Part shown: one piece after another, positions 44,941 to 53,918 of the stretch
Layout: every line of letters begins with the position of its first letter
Numbering within the stretch: position 1 is the stretch's first letter
Source: Agriterribacter humi
Lineage (GTDB): Bacteria; Bacteroidota; Bacteroidia; Chitinophagales; Chitinophagaceae
Assembly (NCBI RefSeq): GCF_009192765.1
Contig: NZ_VOHQ01000010.1
Location: 62,001-126,000 of the forward strand
DNA: 64,000 nucleotides
Direction of reading: 5' to 3'
Translations under genes and position numbers: made by a program
Notes under the pieces: model-generated
Databases searched by the model: none
What the model saw: the letters and a program-made list of their open reading frames with translations, nothing else
Told to the model about the DNA's origin: nothing

Positions 44941-46077
44941 ATGCAAATAAAATCAACCGCATTAACTATTTTATTATCCGCTTTATTTTTTACCGGCATG
45001 ACACAATCCAACCCATTGCATTATCTTATTACCGGCACTTATACCGGTGGCAAAAGTGAAGGTATTTATGTATTTGAATTTAACAGTAAGGATGGAAGTT
45101 TTAAAGTAGTCAGTCATATTAAAAGCTCAAACCCGTCTTTCCTGGCAGTTTCTCCCGATGAAAAATTTGTTTACGCCACAAATGAAAACGGGAACAATGA
45201 TAACGGTGGTGAAGTGAGCGCTTTTTCATTCGATAAAAAAACAGGCAGGCTCACGGCGATCAACAAACAATTGTCGGGCGGCGATGCACCCTGCTATATC
45301 CAGGCAGACAAAACCGGCAAATGGGTAATTGCAGGCAATTACAGCAGCGGAACGCTTTCCGTATTCCCTGTAAGCGCTTCCGGCAAACTGGGCGATGCCA
45401 CTACTACCATACAGCACAGGGGTTCCGGTGTAAACAAAGAAAGGCAGTCAAAGCCGCATGTGCATTGCACCATACTTTCGAAGGACAACAAATGGTTATT
45501 TGTGCCCGACCTGGGTATTGATAAGGTAATGATCTATGCTTTCGATTCAAACACGGGGAAATTAAAACCCGCCCTTCAGCCCTTTGCTAAAATAAAGGAC
45601 GGTGGCGGACCCAGACATCTCACATTTCATCCTAACAATAAGTACGCCTACCTGATTGAAGAAATGGGTGGCGCGGTAGATGCATTCCAATACAACAACG
45701 GGAAACTAAAACCCATACAGCATATTGCTTCAGTACAGGACAATGACACGGGTTTTATCGGCAGCGCTGATATACATGTATCGGCAGACGGAAAATTTTT
45801 GTACGCTTCCAACCGGGGCGGGTTCAATACCATTGCTATCTATGCCATTAACCAGGAGAACGGAACCCTTACTTTGGCCGGGCACCAGTCATCCCTCGGA
45901 GAAATTCCCCGGAATTTCACGATAGATCCATCGGGCAATTATTTATTAGCCGCCAACCAGGAAAGCGACAATATTGTGATCTTTAAAAGGGACAAGCAAA
46001 CAGGATTGCTAACAGATACGGGTAAGCGCATTGAAGTGGGCAAACCGGTTTGTTTAAAATGGGTTGGAAAGGATTAA
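44941..46077 (+). CDS. Secreted lactonase-family beta-propeller protein (YbhE/6-phosphogluconolactonase-like)
   Basis: A 378-residue seven-bladed propeller with a signal peptide (1-20, ending GMTQ). Family motifs: ITGTYTGGKSEGIYVFEF, NPSFLAVSPDEKFVYATNE, KPHVHCTILSKDNKWLFVPDLGIDKV, GGPRHLTFHPNNKYAY and IPRNFTIDPSGNYLLAANQ. The cytoplasmic relatives hydrolyse 6-phosphogluconolactone, but a secreted protein probably acts on another lactone. ATG 44941 is chosen over an in-frame GTG at 44932 because it begins the signal peptide. Probably co-transcribed with purC. Confidence 0.88.
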   Translation: MQIKSTALTILLSALFFTGMTQSNPLHYLITGTYTGGKSEGIYVFEFNSKDGSFKVVSHIKSSNPSFLAVSPDEKFVYATNENGNNDNGGEVSAFSFDKKTGRLTAINKQLSGGDAPCYIQADKTGKWVIAGNYSSGTLSVFPVSASGKLGDATTTIQHRGSGVNKERQSKPHVHCTILSKDNKWLFVPDLGIDKVMIYAFDSNTGKLKPALQPFAKIKDGGGPRHLTFHPNNKYAYLIEEMGGAVDAFQYNNGKLKPIQHIASVQDNDTGFIGSADIHVSADGKFLYASNRGGFNTIAIYAINQENGTLTLAGHQSSLGEIPRNFTIDPSGNYLLAANQESDNIVIFKRDKQTGLLTDTGKRIEVGKPVCLKWVGKD

Positions 46078-46280
46078 AGCGGTTACAAGTTACAAGTTGC
46101 AGGTTACAGGGTACAAGTTGCAGGGTGCAGGAAGATGTTTCAAGTTACAGGGTACGGGGTGTGCAGGGTGCAGGTTTCAAGGTACAGGGTGTGCAGGGTA
46201 CAAGTTTCAAGGTACAGGGTGTGCAGGGTGCAGGTTTCAAGGTACAGGTTGCAGGGTGTAAGGACGTGTTGCAAGGTGCA
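46078..46280. repeat. TACAAG/TACAGG/TGCAGG short-word array with 30-bp tandem units
   Basis: 46078-46137 is a degenerate mix of GTTACAAG, GTTGCAGG and GGTACAAG. 46138-46263 contains tandem units starting TTTCAAGGTACAGGG; two are exactly 30 bp (46175-46204 and 46205-46234), a longer one precedes and a shortened one follows. It lies just upstream of the S23-type gene and after the lactonase stop. The same words in opposite orientation (CCTGTAACC) sit at the other end of that gene. Confidence 0.8.
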
Positions 46281-46338
46281 GGGAAATACACAATACAACC
46301 AAAATGTTTGTTTTGTATTTTTATTGAAATATTTAACC

Positions 46339-46770
46339 ATGAAAAATTATCATGATCTGCAGATATATGCAGAATCAAAACAATTGGCAATTGACATTCA
46401 TAAGATCACGTTGACGTTACCCAAATTTGAATTGTATGAGGAAGGCTCTCAAATAAGGCGTTCTTCAAAATCCGTAACATCAACAATAGTAGAAGGCTAC
46501 GGCAGAAGAAAATATAAAGCAGATTTTCTTAAATACCTTATATACGCTCATGCCGAATGTGATGAGACCATGATTCATTTAGATTTTCTTTTTGAAACGC
46601 ATTCATTAATGGATAAAGATGTTTACGATGAATTAAAAAGCCGTTATGAAGCTTTGAGCAAAAAGATAAACAGGTATACGCAATGGGCTATCCAAAATCT
46701 TAATGAATTTCCCCGAACTCTGAAACCTGTAACCTGTAACCTTACCCTCTCTCCCACAGCCTGGGTCTGA
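46339..46770 (+). CDS. Four-helix-bundle protein, S23/23S rRNA intervening-sequence family
   Basis: A 143-residue protein with the family pattern: [65 protein letters not shown], and a C-terminal helix. Members are about 120 residues; here about 18 more (from [10 protein letters not shown]) are translated from the repeat words and from the antisense of the trhO end, so the natural C-terminus seems extended. ATG 46339 fits the family start. The function of stand-alone members is not established. The gene is set in short-word repeats and overlaps the trhO end by 29 bp. Confidence 0.85.
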   Translation: MKNYHDLQIYAESKQLAIDIHKITLTLPKFELYEEGSQIRRSSKSVTSTIVEGYGRRKYKADFLKYLIYAHAECDETMIHLDFLFETHSLMDKDVYDELKSRYEALSKKINRYTQWAIQNLNEFPRTLKPVTCNLTLSPTAWV

Positions 46771-47782
46771 GCCTTGCTTTGGCTTTATTAAAAATATGCT
46801 GTCCCTTATCTATCCCTTTGCGCAATTGTTTTTGTTCCTCTAAGGGAAGCTGGTAAACCGTGCTGCATTCCACGCTGCAGCAGCCACGATATTTTTCTGC
46901 GCATTCTTTGCATTGAATAAAAAGCAGGTGGCAGGCCTCATTTTTACAATTGGTATGGGTATCGCAGGGTTTTCCGCATTGATGGCAATGGGCGATAACA
47001 TCTTCGGTTATGCGTTCGCCCAAACGGTCATCAAACACGAAATTCTTCCCGGTGAATTTACTTTCTAAGTTGCGCTCTTTTATCTCTCTTGCGTAATTAA
47101 TGATACCGCCTTCGAGGTGAAATACATTTTCAAAGCCGTTGTGCAGCATATAAGCGCTTGCCTTTTCGCAGCGGATGCCCCCGGTGCAATACATGATGAT
47201 GTTCTTGTTTTTATAAGGTTGCATCATTTCAACTGCCATAGGCAATTGTTCCCTGAATGTATCGCTGGGCACCTCTATCGCATTTTCAAAATGACCCACT
47301 TCATATTCGTAATGATTGCGCATATCAATAATGATGGTATCCGGATCCTCCGCCAAAATATTCAGCTTTTCTGCATCCACATATTTCCCTTTTTTGCTCA
47401 TATCAAAAGCGGGATCATTAATACCATCCGCTACGATCTTTTCCCTGATCTTTATTTTTAATACCCAGAAAGATTTTCCGTCATCATCCACGGCAATATT
47501 CAAACGCATATCTTCCAAACCCGTTACGGAATACAGATAAGTACGAAATGCGTCAAAATGCGACTGCGGAACACTTACCTGCGCATTAATGCCCTCGTGA
47601 GCCACATATATGCGGCCAAATACTTTTAAAGCATCCAATGCCTTATACAATTCATCCCTGAAATGCTGCGGGTCATTTACTGTAAAATACCTGTAAAATG
47701 AAAGAGTAGTGCGGGGTTCTGTTTCCCGGAGCATAAGCTCCTTCAGTTCCTTTTGTGAAATGCGATTGTGTAATACTGCCAT
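46742..47782 (-). CDS. trhO: tRNA uridine(34) 5-hydroxylase TrhO, rhodanese family
   Basis: A 346-residue protein (YceA family) that hydroxylates U34 of some tRNAs in an oxygen-dependent reaction. N-terminal acylphosphatase-like region ([15 protein letters not shown]), central rhodanese domain with Cys199 in [13 protein letters not shown], and a C-terminal Cys-rich segment ([29 protein letters not shown]) that may bind zinc. Its last bases form the right edge of the S23 repeat setting (stop complement at 46742-46744). Confidence 0.93.
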   Translation of the reverse strand: MAVLHNRISQKELKELMLRETEPRTTLSFYRYFTVNDPQHFRDELYKALDALKVFGRIYVAHEGINAQVSVPQSHFDAFRTYLYSVTGLEDMRLNIAVDDDGKSFWVLKIKIREKIVADGINDPAFDMSKKGKYVDAEKLNILAEDPDTIIIDMRNHYEYEVGHFENAIEVPSDTFREQLPMAVEMMQPYKNKNIIMYCTGGIRCEKASAYMLHNGFENVFHLEGGIINYAREIKERNLESKFTGKNFVFDDRLGERITEDVIAHCHQCGKPCDTHTNCKNEACHLLFIQCKECAEKYRGCCSVECSTVYQLPLEEQKQLRKGIDKGQHIFNKAKARLRPRLWERG

Positions 47783-48113
47783 AATATTGAAATTTTATGC
47801 CCGGGCTATAGCTCAGGACGGGTCGTTTGCATGACGAACAAAATTTCTTAAACGGCGCAAAGATAGGGAGAGTTTGGGAGTTTGGGGTTTCCAGTTCCAG
47901 GTTACAGGATACAAGTTGCAGGGTACAAGTTATAGCTGCAATCAGCTATCAGCCTTCAGCAGTCTGCCAAAGTGTACTAACAAGGGCTATCAAGACACTA
48001 TTCATTCTTCTCACCTTTCTCATTTCACGGCTCTCGTTTCACCTTTCTCGTTTCATTTCTCACTCTTACCACACACTTACCACTTACTTCTTACCACTTA
48101 CTACTCTCTTCAC
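47783..48113. other. 331-bp intergenic region with promoter and short-word repeats
   Basis: Near trhO it has a GC-rich palindrome-like segment (47801-47826) and an exact -7 box for trhO. Then follow TACAGG/TACAAG words (47896-47933), CAGCTATCAGC words (47940-47962) and CTCACCTTTCTCATTTCAC then CACTTACCACTTACT words (48010-48113). No gene was found. Confidence 0.6.
47858..47865 (-). promoter_or_regulatory. -7 box of trhO
   Basis: Minus strand TATCTTTG, exact TAnnTTTG, about 76 bp before the ATG; no clear -33 TTTG is seen in the repeat-like sequence upstream. Confidence 0.5.
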
Positions 48114-50576
48114 TCAATTTCCTCCCAATGCTCCCCTGAAACCAATGCGAAGCCCGGAACTCTGAAATCCCTGGTTGCCTAAACCCCATATATAATCAAT
48201 CCTTATAATTTTAAGAATGTTTTCTATACCGCCAAATGCCTCATAATAATAATTGTTTTTATTCACTACAAAAGCGTTGGCTCCCCCAACAAGATGCAGG
48301 TTGAGTGTTTTAATGAAAGGTATTTTATTGGTGAGGAACCCGTTAAAATGATGCTCAACATTTAATGTAGCATACAACCTTTCGGTAGTAGAGCGGGCAT
48401 AATAGGGCGCCAATTGAAAACTATTCAGGTATTCCGTTGCTACAAGCATCCGGTTACCATTGAAATGCTGATAATCGGGTATCTCCAGTCTGCGGTTATT
48501 AAAAAAGCCACCTACCGAAATATTATAATCAAACATGCCGGCCAGCCTTACATTAATATCATCCTTTACAGAAAATTTCCAGCGATCGTAATCCACATCG
48601 CTGCCCAGTACGCCATTTATCCCTTTAGCATAACTTAGGGTGAACATTGGATATTTGGAACCCAGGTTAATTTTACGTTCAGGCAACTGTACGTACTTTG
48701 TGCCGGGCCGGTAACTTACAGTAAATGCCGCGAACAAAGCCTGGTGTCGCTGAAAATTTTCTGAAACCAGTTCTATTGGGTAATTGGGTGTTCGCTTGCT
48801 GAGGTTTTTAGCGTTGCCCCAATAGGTATCATCGGTATTTGACAGTGGGATCCTGTCCTGGTAACTGATATTCGCTTTAATGGTAGTGCCCTCTCCCACT
48901 CCTCTTGTAAATACGATCTCTGCAAATTTTGCTTCATAAATTTTCAAATAATTACTTCCAAACAAAAGGGTATTGTATGTATTTACAATCGGCTTAACCG
49001 GATTGTCATTATTGATTTGAAATATCTTTTTACCGCCGGCAACCGCAATCGAATTGATACGCCCTTTTCCGAAAGTATACCGGGCAGCCATATCGGCGTT
49101 AAAGTGCTGGTTGGTAAATCCGTACCGCAGTGTAGGTGTAACAGAAACAGACCGGTTCTCTGTAAAATTCCTGGAATACGTTGGTCCTAAATTGATATTA
49201 AATCCTTCCACCGTATTAAAATTGGTTACTTCGATCAATGGCGGATAACTGAACGATGATTTTTTACTTTGCCTGTTGAATGTTTGTCCGAAAATTAAAA
49301 TACCCAGGGGGGTAAACCTGTTTTTTCTCCTGTCAACAGAATCAAGGTATTTAGGATCGCGCCGTACGATTTCGAGACTATCTTTTTTCAGGTAATCCAT
49401 TATTTCATCGTCCAAAAGCGGTATTGGCCGAACGGTATCCCAGTAAGCACGGGGCTTTTTATTGGATCCCGTATCGTATTTTAAAATGATATTATTGAAG
49501 AAATTTTTATCAAATTCAGGATCAAGTCTGTAATCCGAATAAACAGTAACGAAACTACCTTTGGCGTCAAAACCAAACATTTTAACTGCGGGATACACTA
49601 CCTGGCTGTGGATCATCCATACATCTTTGGTAACAGGCACATACAGGTGTTCAATACGCAATGTGTCGGCCAGTTCCATTTGCGATTTTTTGGTAAGCAT
49701 CAGATCCACGCTATGGATCCGCCATTCATCCTCAACAATATTGATATAACCGCTGAACAAAGGCTCATAACTTCGTTTGGGCGTAACCTTTATGTGATTG
49801 ATCAGTCGCCCGTTTTCGGTAAAGCTCCCCATGAATTTGTAGTGGTAAAAATTCAGGGCATTTTCGGCAATGGGTGATATGAAGCCCCGCGGATTGAGGG
49901 CGTTGCTGATCTGTATATTGTTGTCATAAAAAGTTACATACCTCGGGCTGCCGAATCCAAAACCCTCTGCCTGGCCGCTTACTCTTGTTGAAGCAACTTC
50001 TACTTTTTCTTTTTCCGGCTTTTGAAAAGAATAGGTAGCTATGGTTTCGGAGAGGTAGATCATTTTATTTTTGCTGGTGTCTCCGTCTGAAAAGTCAACC
50101 TTCTGTCCAAAGATCGTTTCAGGATAATCCTGGAGCCTGAGCTGTCCTTTAATATATACCTGGCACTGAAAAGCATCCACCTGGTTTTTATAAAAAGATC
50201 GTTTTTTTATTGCCTGCCGGATAATTTCATAGGCCGGATCTTCCACATTATCCCCTATCACTATTTCCTTTAACATGAGTTCCTGCAAAAGAAGGATAAA
50301 ATCAACTTTCAATCCCTGCCCCTGTATGGTTATTTCCTTTTCCTGCATTTTATATCCAACATGCATGCATTGGAGCGTGTAGTTTCCGGGAGGAAGATTC
50401 AATATATATTTACCGTCATTATTAGCGGTAGTTCCTATTACACCACCCTTAACAACCACCGAAGCAAATGGAAGAAGATTCCCTTTATTGTCTTTTACGG
50501 TTCCAGTAACAGGAACAGCAAGCGCAAATAAACGGAAACCGGCAAGGAGAACGATAAGCAGCAAATATCTTTTCAT
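48114..50576 (-). CDS. DUF5686 family outer-membrane protein with carboxypeptidase-regulatory-like domain
   Basis: An 820-residue protein with signal peptide (1-20, ending FALA). A CarboxypepD_reg-like domain (21-105: VTGTVKDNKGNLLPFASVVVKG) is followed by the DUF5686 region (YEIIRQAIKKRSFYKNQVDAFQCQVYIKG; YKFMGSFTENGRLINHIKV) and a C-terminal region of beta strands that looks like an outer-membrane barrel. Function is unknown; such proteins are widespread in Bacteroidota. The short gene upstream is 57 bp away. Confidence 0.9.
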   Translation of the reverse strand: MKRYLLLIVLLAGFRLFALAVPVTGTVKDNKGNLLPFASVVVKGGVIGTTANNDGKYILNLPPGNYTLQCMHVGYKMQEKEITIQGQGLKVDFILLLQELMLKEIVIGDNVEDPAYEIIRQAIKKRSFYKNQVDAFQCQVYIKGQLRLQDYPETIFGQKVDFSDGDTSKNKMIYLSETIATYSFQKPEKEKVEVASTRVSGQAEGFGFGSPRYVTFYDNNIQISNALNPRGFISPIAENALNFYHYKFMGSFTENGRLINHIKVTPKRSYEPLFSGYINIVEDEWRIHSVDLMLTKKSQMELADTLRIEHLYVPVTKDVWMIHSQVVYPAVKMFGFDAKGSFVTVYSDYRLDPEFDKNFFNNIILKYDTGSNKKPRAYWDTVRPIPLLDDEIMDYLKKDSLEIVRRDPKYLDSVDRRKNRFTPLGILIFGQTFNRQSKKSSFSYPPLIEVTNFNTVEGFNINLGPTYSRNFTENRSVSVTPTLRYGFTNQHFNADMAARYTFGKGRINSIAVAGGKKIFQINNDNPVKPIVNTYNTLLFGSNYLKIYEAKFAEIVFTRGVGEGTTIKANISYQDRIPLSNTDDTYWGNAKNLSKRTPNYPIELVSENFQRHQALFAAFTVSYRPGTKYVQLPERKINLGSKYPMFTLSYAKGINGVLGSDVDYDRWKFSVKDDINVRLAGMFDYNISVGGFFNNRRLEIPDYQHFNGNRMLVATEYLNSFQLAPYYARSTTERLYATLNVEHHFNGFLTNKIPFIKTLNLHLVGGANAFVVNKNNYYYEAFGGIENILKIIRIDYIWGLGNQGFQSSGLRIGFRGALGGN

Positions 50577-50633
50577 GCAACAACATTACCCTAACGAAAA
50601 TAAGGCTTTGTAAGTAAATGCAATCACAAACCA

Positions 50634-50978
50634 TTAGAATAAGCGGCGAAGCAACGAGCCGCTAAGTGCTGCAAATGCTGCTACTACCGCTCCAATTAAT
50701 GCCGTTAACCCGATCAGCAAAAAAGGGCTGTCGGCTTTTATTACCAATACAGAAATTTTATGGGCAAGCAGATCATCGTTGGCTGTACTGATCCACCAGG
50801 CCAATCCTCCCCACAGCAACAGGAGAGAAACAAACCCGGTTATAAACGCCATGTATGGTTTTTGAAAAATGATCATCGGAATTAAAAAAGATACTACGGC
50901 AATACTCCACCAGGGAAGGTACAGGCAGGCAACAAAACTAAGCAATGCGGTTAGTACAATGGAAACTATAAATTTCAT
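50634..50978 (-). CDS. Small inner-membrane protein of unknown function
   Basis: A 114-residue protein with four predicted membrane spans (about 3-22, 24-40, 44-65 and 86-110) and short loops. No family is recognised. It is on the same strand as the DUF5686 gene and 57 bp upstream of it, so co-transcription is plausible. Confidence 0.7.
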   Translation of the reverse strand: MKFIVSIVLTALLSFVACLYLPWWSIAVVSFLIPMIIFQKPYMAFITGFVSLLLLWGGLAWWISTANDDLLAHKISVLVIKADSPFLLIGLTALIGAVVAAFAALSGSLLRRLF

Positions 50979-51013
50979 GTTGTTGATTGTTGGTTGATTT
51001 GTAGTTGACTGGT

Positions 51014-51098
51014 AGCTCTGAGCCGTCAGCTTTCGGCTTTCAGCTTGAGCGTACTAACGATTGCCTGATAACTCATTGATGCATTCACTATTCACTAC
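51014..51098. repeat. CAGCTTTCGGC/TTCACTATTCACTAC short-word stretch
   Basis: 51014-51045 uses GAGCCGTCAGC, TTTCGGC and TTTCAGC words like those at 29318 and 47940; 51081-51098 and 51144-51172 use CATTCAC/CACTTCTCAC words. It brackets hairpin copy C. Confidence 0.45.
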
Positions 51099-51101
51099 CC
51101 A

Positions 51102-51135
51102 GCGGTCTGACGCTCCTTCGTCGCGTACCGACCGC
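51102..51135 (-). repeat. Copy C of the 3'-gene hairpin family
   Basis: 28 bp after the penicillin acylase stop, same strand. Outer arms GCGGTC/GACCGC, conserved GGT, inner arms ACGC/GCGT, 9-nt loop GACGAAGGA, then CA. There is no T-run after it, so it is not a plain intrinsic terminator. Confidence 0.8.
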
Positions 51136-51162
51136 ACTGTTTCACCATCCACTTCTCACCAT

Positions 51163-53604
51163 TCACTCACGGCCAAACTCCATTTTCCACACCAGTTTAT
51201 CTCCTTCCTGTTCGCCTCTTTTCATAAACCATGCCTTGTAATATTCACCTGCCGCCCATTTATCTACAAACGAGTCGTAATAAGGACTGCCGGGATTGCC
51301 CGATTGTCCGCCGGGGTATACAACATAAGCCGCTGTTTCGTTTGTTAGCTCAACTACCATACGCCAACTGGGACCGTGATTGTGTTGCATGGCATTAATA
51401 ATATGCGCACCGCCGCCTACAGGCAAACCCGTTCTGGCAAAGGGCATCATAGCCGCGCCCAGCAAATGATAGATGGATGTATTTTTATTGGCGCCCCAGG
51501 TTAGCTGATTGATAGCGCTGAGCGAATCCGCAGTTTTTGCAGCCTGCTGATATGCGCTTGTTATTACATCTGCAATGGTTTCATGTTCAGGTGTATTGAT
51601 ATTATCAATGTATTTAAAAGCCGTATCGCGGAGCAAAGCCTCCGTTAATGTTTTTTCGGACGGACGCAGTGCTGTAACACCGGCTTTTTCAAATTCATCA
51701 TCCCATACCTGCTTTTCAAGATTATCGTACCACAATTTAAAAATAGTAGCTCCTCTTTCGTTGATATTGTTGTAGAGCGACCACCCGTTTACGATATCAA
51801 GATATTTCCTTTCATTTTCATTCAAAAGACTATCCTTAATATATTTGAGCAGTAAGGGTCTTGTAGTTTCCGCAAATACATTGTAGTTGTCATTTTGAAG
51901 TTTCATCATATCGTCTGCTGTAATGCCATGCATAGCATTCAATTTCCGGTTAATGGCTATGCCCCTGTACAAATCGTAATAACCGGGAATAAAATAAGGA
52001 TAGGTACTGTCGGCCGGACGCTGGTTGGCGCTGCTCACGAATCCTCTTTCGGGGTTGAGGATATGCGGATTTTCATCCATGGGAATAAACCCCTGCCACA
52101 TATAACTGCTGTCTTCTCCGGGCATAACATATATGCCCTGCCGGTTCCAGCGGGCAGGTAGAGCGCCCTGGTGCCAGATGGCGATATCGCCGGATTTGGA
52201 TGCAAAAACGACATTGTGCGCTGGGTTGGTGAAATACTGCAATGCATTTTTATAATCACTGTAATTGTTGGCACGGTTCAAATAATACCACATCAGCAAT
52301 TCATTCGAAGGATCATGTGCTTTCCAGCGTATGGCAAGAGCGGCACCGGGTTCATCGGCTGAAGGATAACTGTTATCATATGCAACAGGACCAAAGATGG
52401 AATACGCTACCGTATCATACACCACAGGTTTGCCTTTCACTTTAATTTCTTCTATCCTCAAATTGCTGTTCTTCCAGCTACTGTCGAACCAGTACTGGGT
52501 TTTGGTTTCATCTTTAAACCGTATAGCATAATAATCCATTACATCTCTTTCTGAACTCGTAAAGCCAAATGCGATACTGTCATTGAATCCTATAATAATG
52601 CCGGGCGCGCCGGGAAAACTTACACCGTAAGCATTCATGGTGGGCGTCGTTACCTGCATTTCGTACCAGATAGCAGGAAAAGAGAGATCAAGATGAGGAT
52701 CATTGCAAAGTATAGGAGCGCCGCTTTGTGTTCGCGAGCCACTTACCGCCCAGTTGTTGCTGCCATTGGCAGGATTGGGCTTTTTGATTTCCTGTACTGT
52801 GCCGGTAGCTTTACTTTTATTGAGATACAAAGAGTCTGAAGCTACGGGTGCGGCGGGAGTTACCGTTGGCGCCGGAAAAACCGTTTCTTTGGGAATAACG
52901 GGATCTAACGAATCATCTACCTGCGGAAAAAGAATACGCAATGCTTCATCACCAAAAAAAGCTTTGGCTTTTGTTAAAGGCAGATCATCCGAAAAACCCG
53001 AAAGGGTTTGGGCCATCTGTTTTACAAAAAGAGCCGTTTTGAGATTATTCCATTTTTCCGGTCTATACCCTAATAATTTGTATTCTACAGGCAGCCTGCT
53101 TTCGGGTAGTGACGCAATATATGCGTTTACTCCTGCCGTATAGTTATCTACCTGCGCTTTGGTAATGGGATTGGCTTCCATTTCCTTCAGCATATTTTCT
53201 GCTGCATATACCATTCCCAGCCTTCTTCTGCCTTTATCGTACTGTAACGCCTTTTCACCCACGATCTCACTAATACGGCCAGCCGCTGCATAGGTTTGAA
53301 ATTCCATCTGCCATAAACGGAAACGGGCATGCAGATATCCCTGTATAAAACAGGCATCATCATCATTATCTGAAACAATATGGGGCACCAAACGATCATC
53401 AATGTATACGGTGGATTTACCTTTAAGCTGTGGAAATTGAAGATCATCATTAAAATCCTGCCCCAAAGGTTCCGCGTTTTGCCATATTCCATGCTGGGGG
53501 CTTAAAAAACTGCCCAGCGGAACCGGAAGCCAGGTGCGGGTGCCCAGGGCAACGATCAGCACAATAGTGACGATAAAAGAAATGCAGAAAAAGACAATTC
53601 TCAT
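51163..53604 (-). CDS. Penicillin acylase family protein (Ntn hydrolase)
   Basis: An 813-residue precursor of the N-terminal nucleophile superfamily. A hydrophobic N-terminus (1-22) acts as a signal or anchor; the alpha part (about 30-250) is followed by a linker and the autocleavage site Gly281-Ser282 in ANGSNNWAVSG, so Ser282 would become the nucleophile of the beta subunit. Other hallmarks: CNDPHLDLSFPAIWYEMQV, GAPGIIIGFND. Members cleave amides such as acyl-homoserine lactones or beta-lactam side chains; the substrate here is unknown. Confidence 0.92.
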   Translation of the reverse strand: MRIVFFCISFIVTIVLIVALGTRTWLPVPLGSFLSPQHGIWQNAEPLGQDFNDDLQFPQLKGKSTVYIDDRLVPHIVSDNDDDACFIQGYLHARFRLWQMEFQTYAAAGRISEIVGEKALQYDKGRRRLGMVYAAENMLKEMEANPITKAQVDNYTAGVNAYIASLPESRLPVEYKLLGYRPEKWNNLKTALFVKQMAQTLSGFSDDLPLTKAKAFFGDEALRILFPQVDDSLDPVIPKETVFPAPTVTPAAPVASDSLYLNKSKATGTVQEIKKPNPANGSNNWAVSGSRTQSGAPILCNDPHLDLSFPAIWYEMQVTTPTMNAYGVSFPGAPGIIIGFNDSIAFGFTSSERDVMDYYAIRFKDETKTQYWFDSSWKNSNLRIEEIKVKGKPVVYDTVAYSIFGPVAYDNSYPSADEPGAALAIRWKAHDPSNELLMWYYLNRANNYSDYKNALQYFTNPAHNVVFASKSGDIAIWHQGALPARWNRQGIYVMPGEDSSYMWQGFIPMDENPHILNPERGFVSSANQRPADSTYPYFIPGYYDLYRGIAINRKLNAMHGITADDMMKLQNDNYNVFAETTRPLLLKYIKDSLLNENERKYLDIVNGWSLYNNINERGATIFKLWYDNLEKQVWDDEFEKAGVTALRPSEKTLTEALLRDTAFKYIDNINTPEHETIADVITSAYQQAAKTADSLSAINQLTWGANKNTSIYHLLGAAMMPFARTGLPVGGGAHIINAMQHNHGPSWRMVVELTNETAAYVVYPGGQSGNPGSPYYDSFVDKWAAGEYYKAWFMKRGEQEGDKLVWKMEFGRE

Positions 53605-53918
53605 GGTTTAAAATTACAGGGTTGGGGCGAAAATCAGTAAATTATTTATGCTATGAATAAAGTATGAATCCGGGGAAAGAACCAAATCGCAAATAACAAG
53701 AAACAAATAAATTCAAATAACAAATCCGAAGCGGAGAATACCGAAATCCGAAGATCAATACAATTTAAAATTTCAGATCTCAAACTAAAAGGCAGGGTGG
53801 TTTAAAATCCATATCTCGCCACTATCCAAAATCTAACCCTGAAACTTGTAACATGAGACCTGAAACCTAAGGCCTTGATCCGAAACAGATTCAATTTTAA
53901 ATCTCTTAATTTTATCCC
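53605..53918. other. 314-bp intergenic region of short-word repeats
   Basis: Between divergent genes. 53682-53800 is made of AAATCGCAAATAACAAG, AAATTCAAATAACAAATCCG and ATCTCAAAC words, then TGAAACTTGTAAC/ACCTGAAACC words near 53839-53870. No gene and no clear TAnnTTTG box was seen. Confidence 0.55.

Noticed and set aside
46138-46263. Tandem 30-bp repeats as a CRISPR array
   Set aside because: Units are directly adjacent with no unique spacers, and no cas genes are present.
46050-46355. Frames translating the TACAGG repeat into Gly/Cys/Gln-rich peptides
   Set aside because: All frames are open because of the repeat structure; there is no start context, no family match, and the periodic peptide merely mirrors the DNA words.
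47801-47835. tRNA-like sequence GGGCTATAGCTCAG
   Set aside because: It resembles a tRNA 5' part and D-arm start, but no T-arm (GTTCGA), acceptor 3' strand or normal anticodon arm follows. It is more likely a GC-rich palindromic motif of the intergenic region.
51102-51135. CsrA-type binding site (GGA in a hairpin loop)
   Set aside because: The four loops end in GGA, but CsrA is generally absent in this group and no csrA gene is in the window; not claimed.
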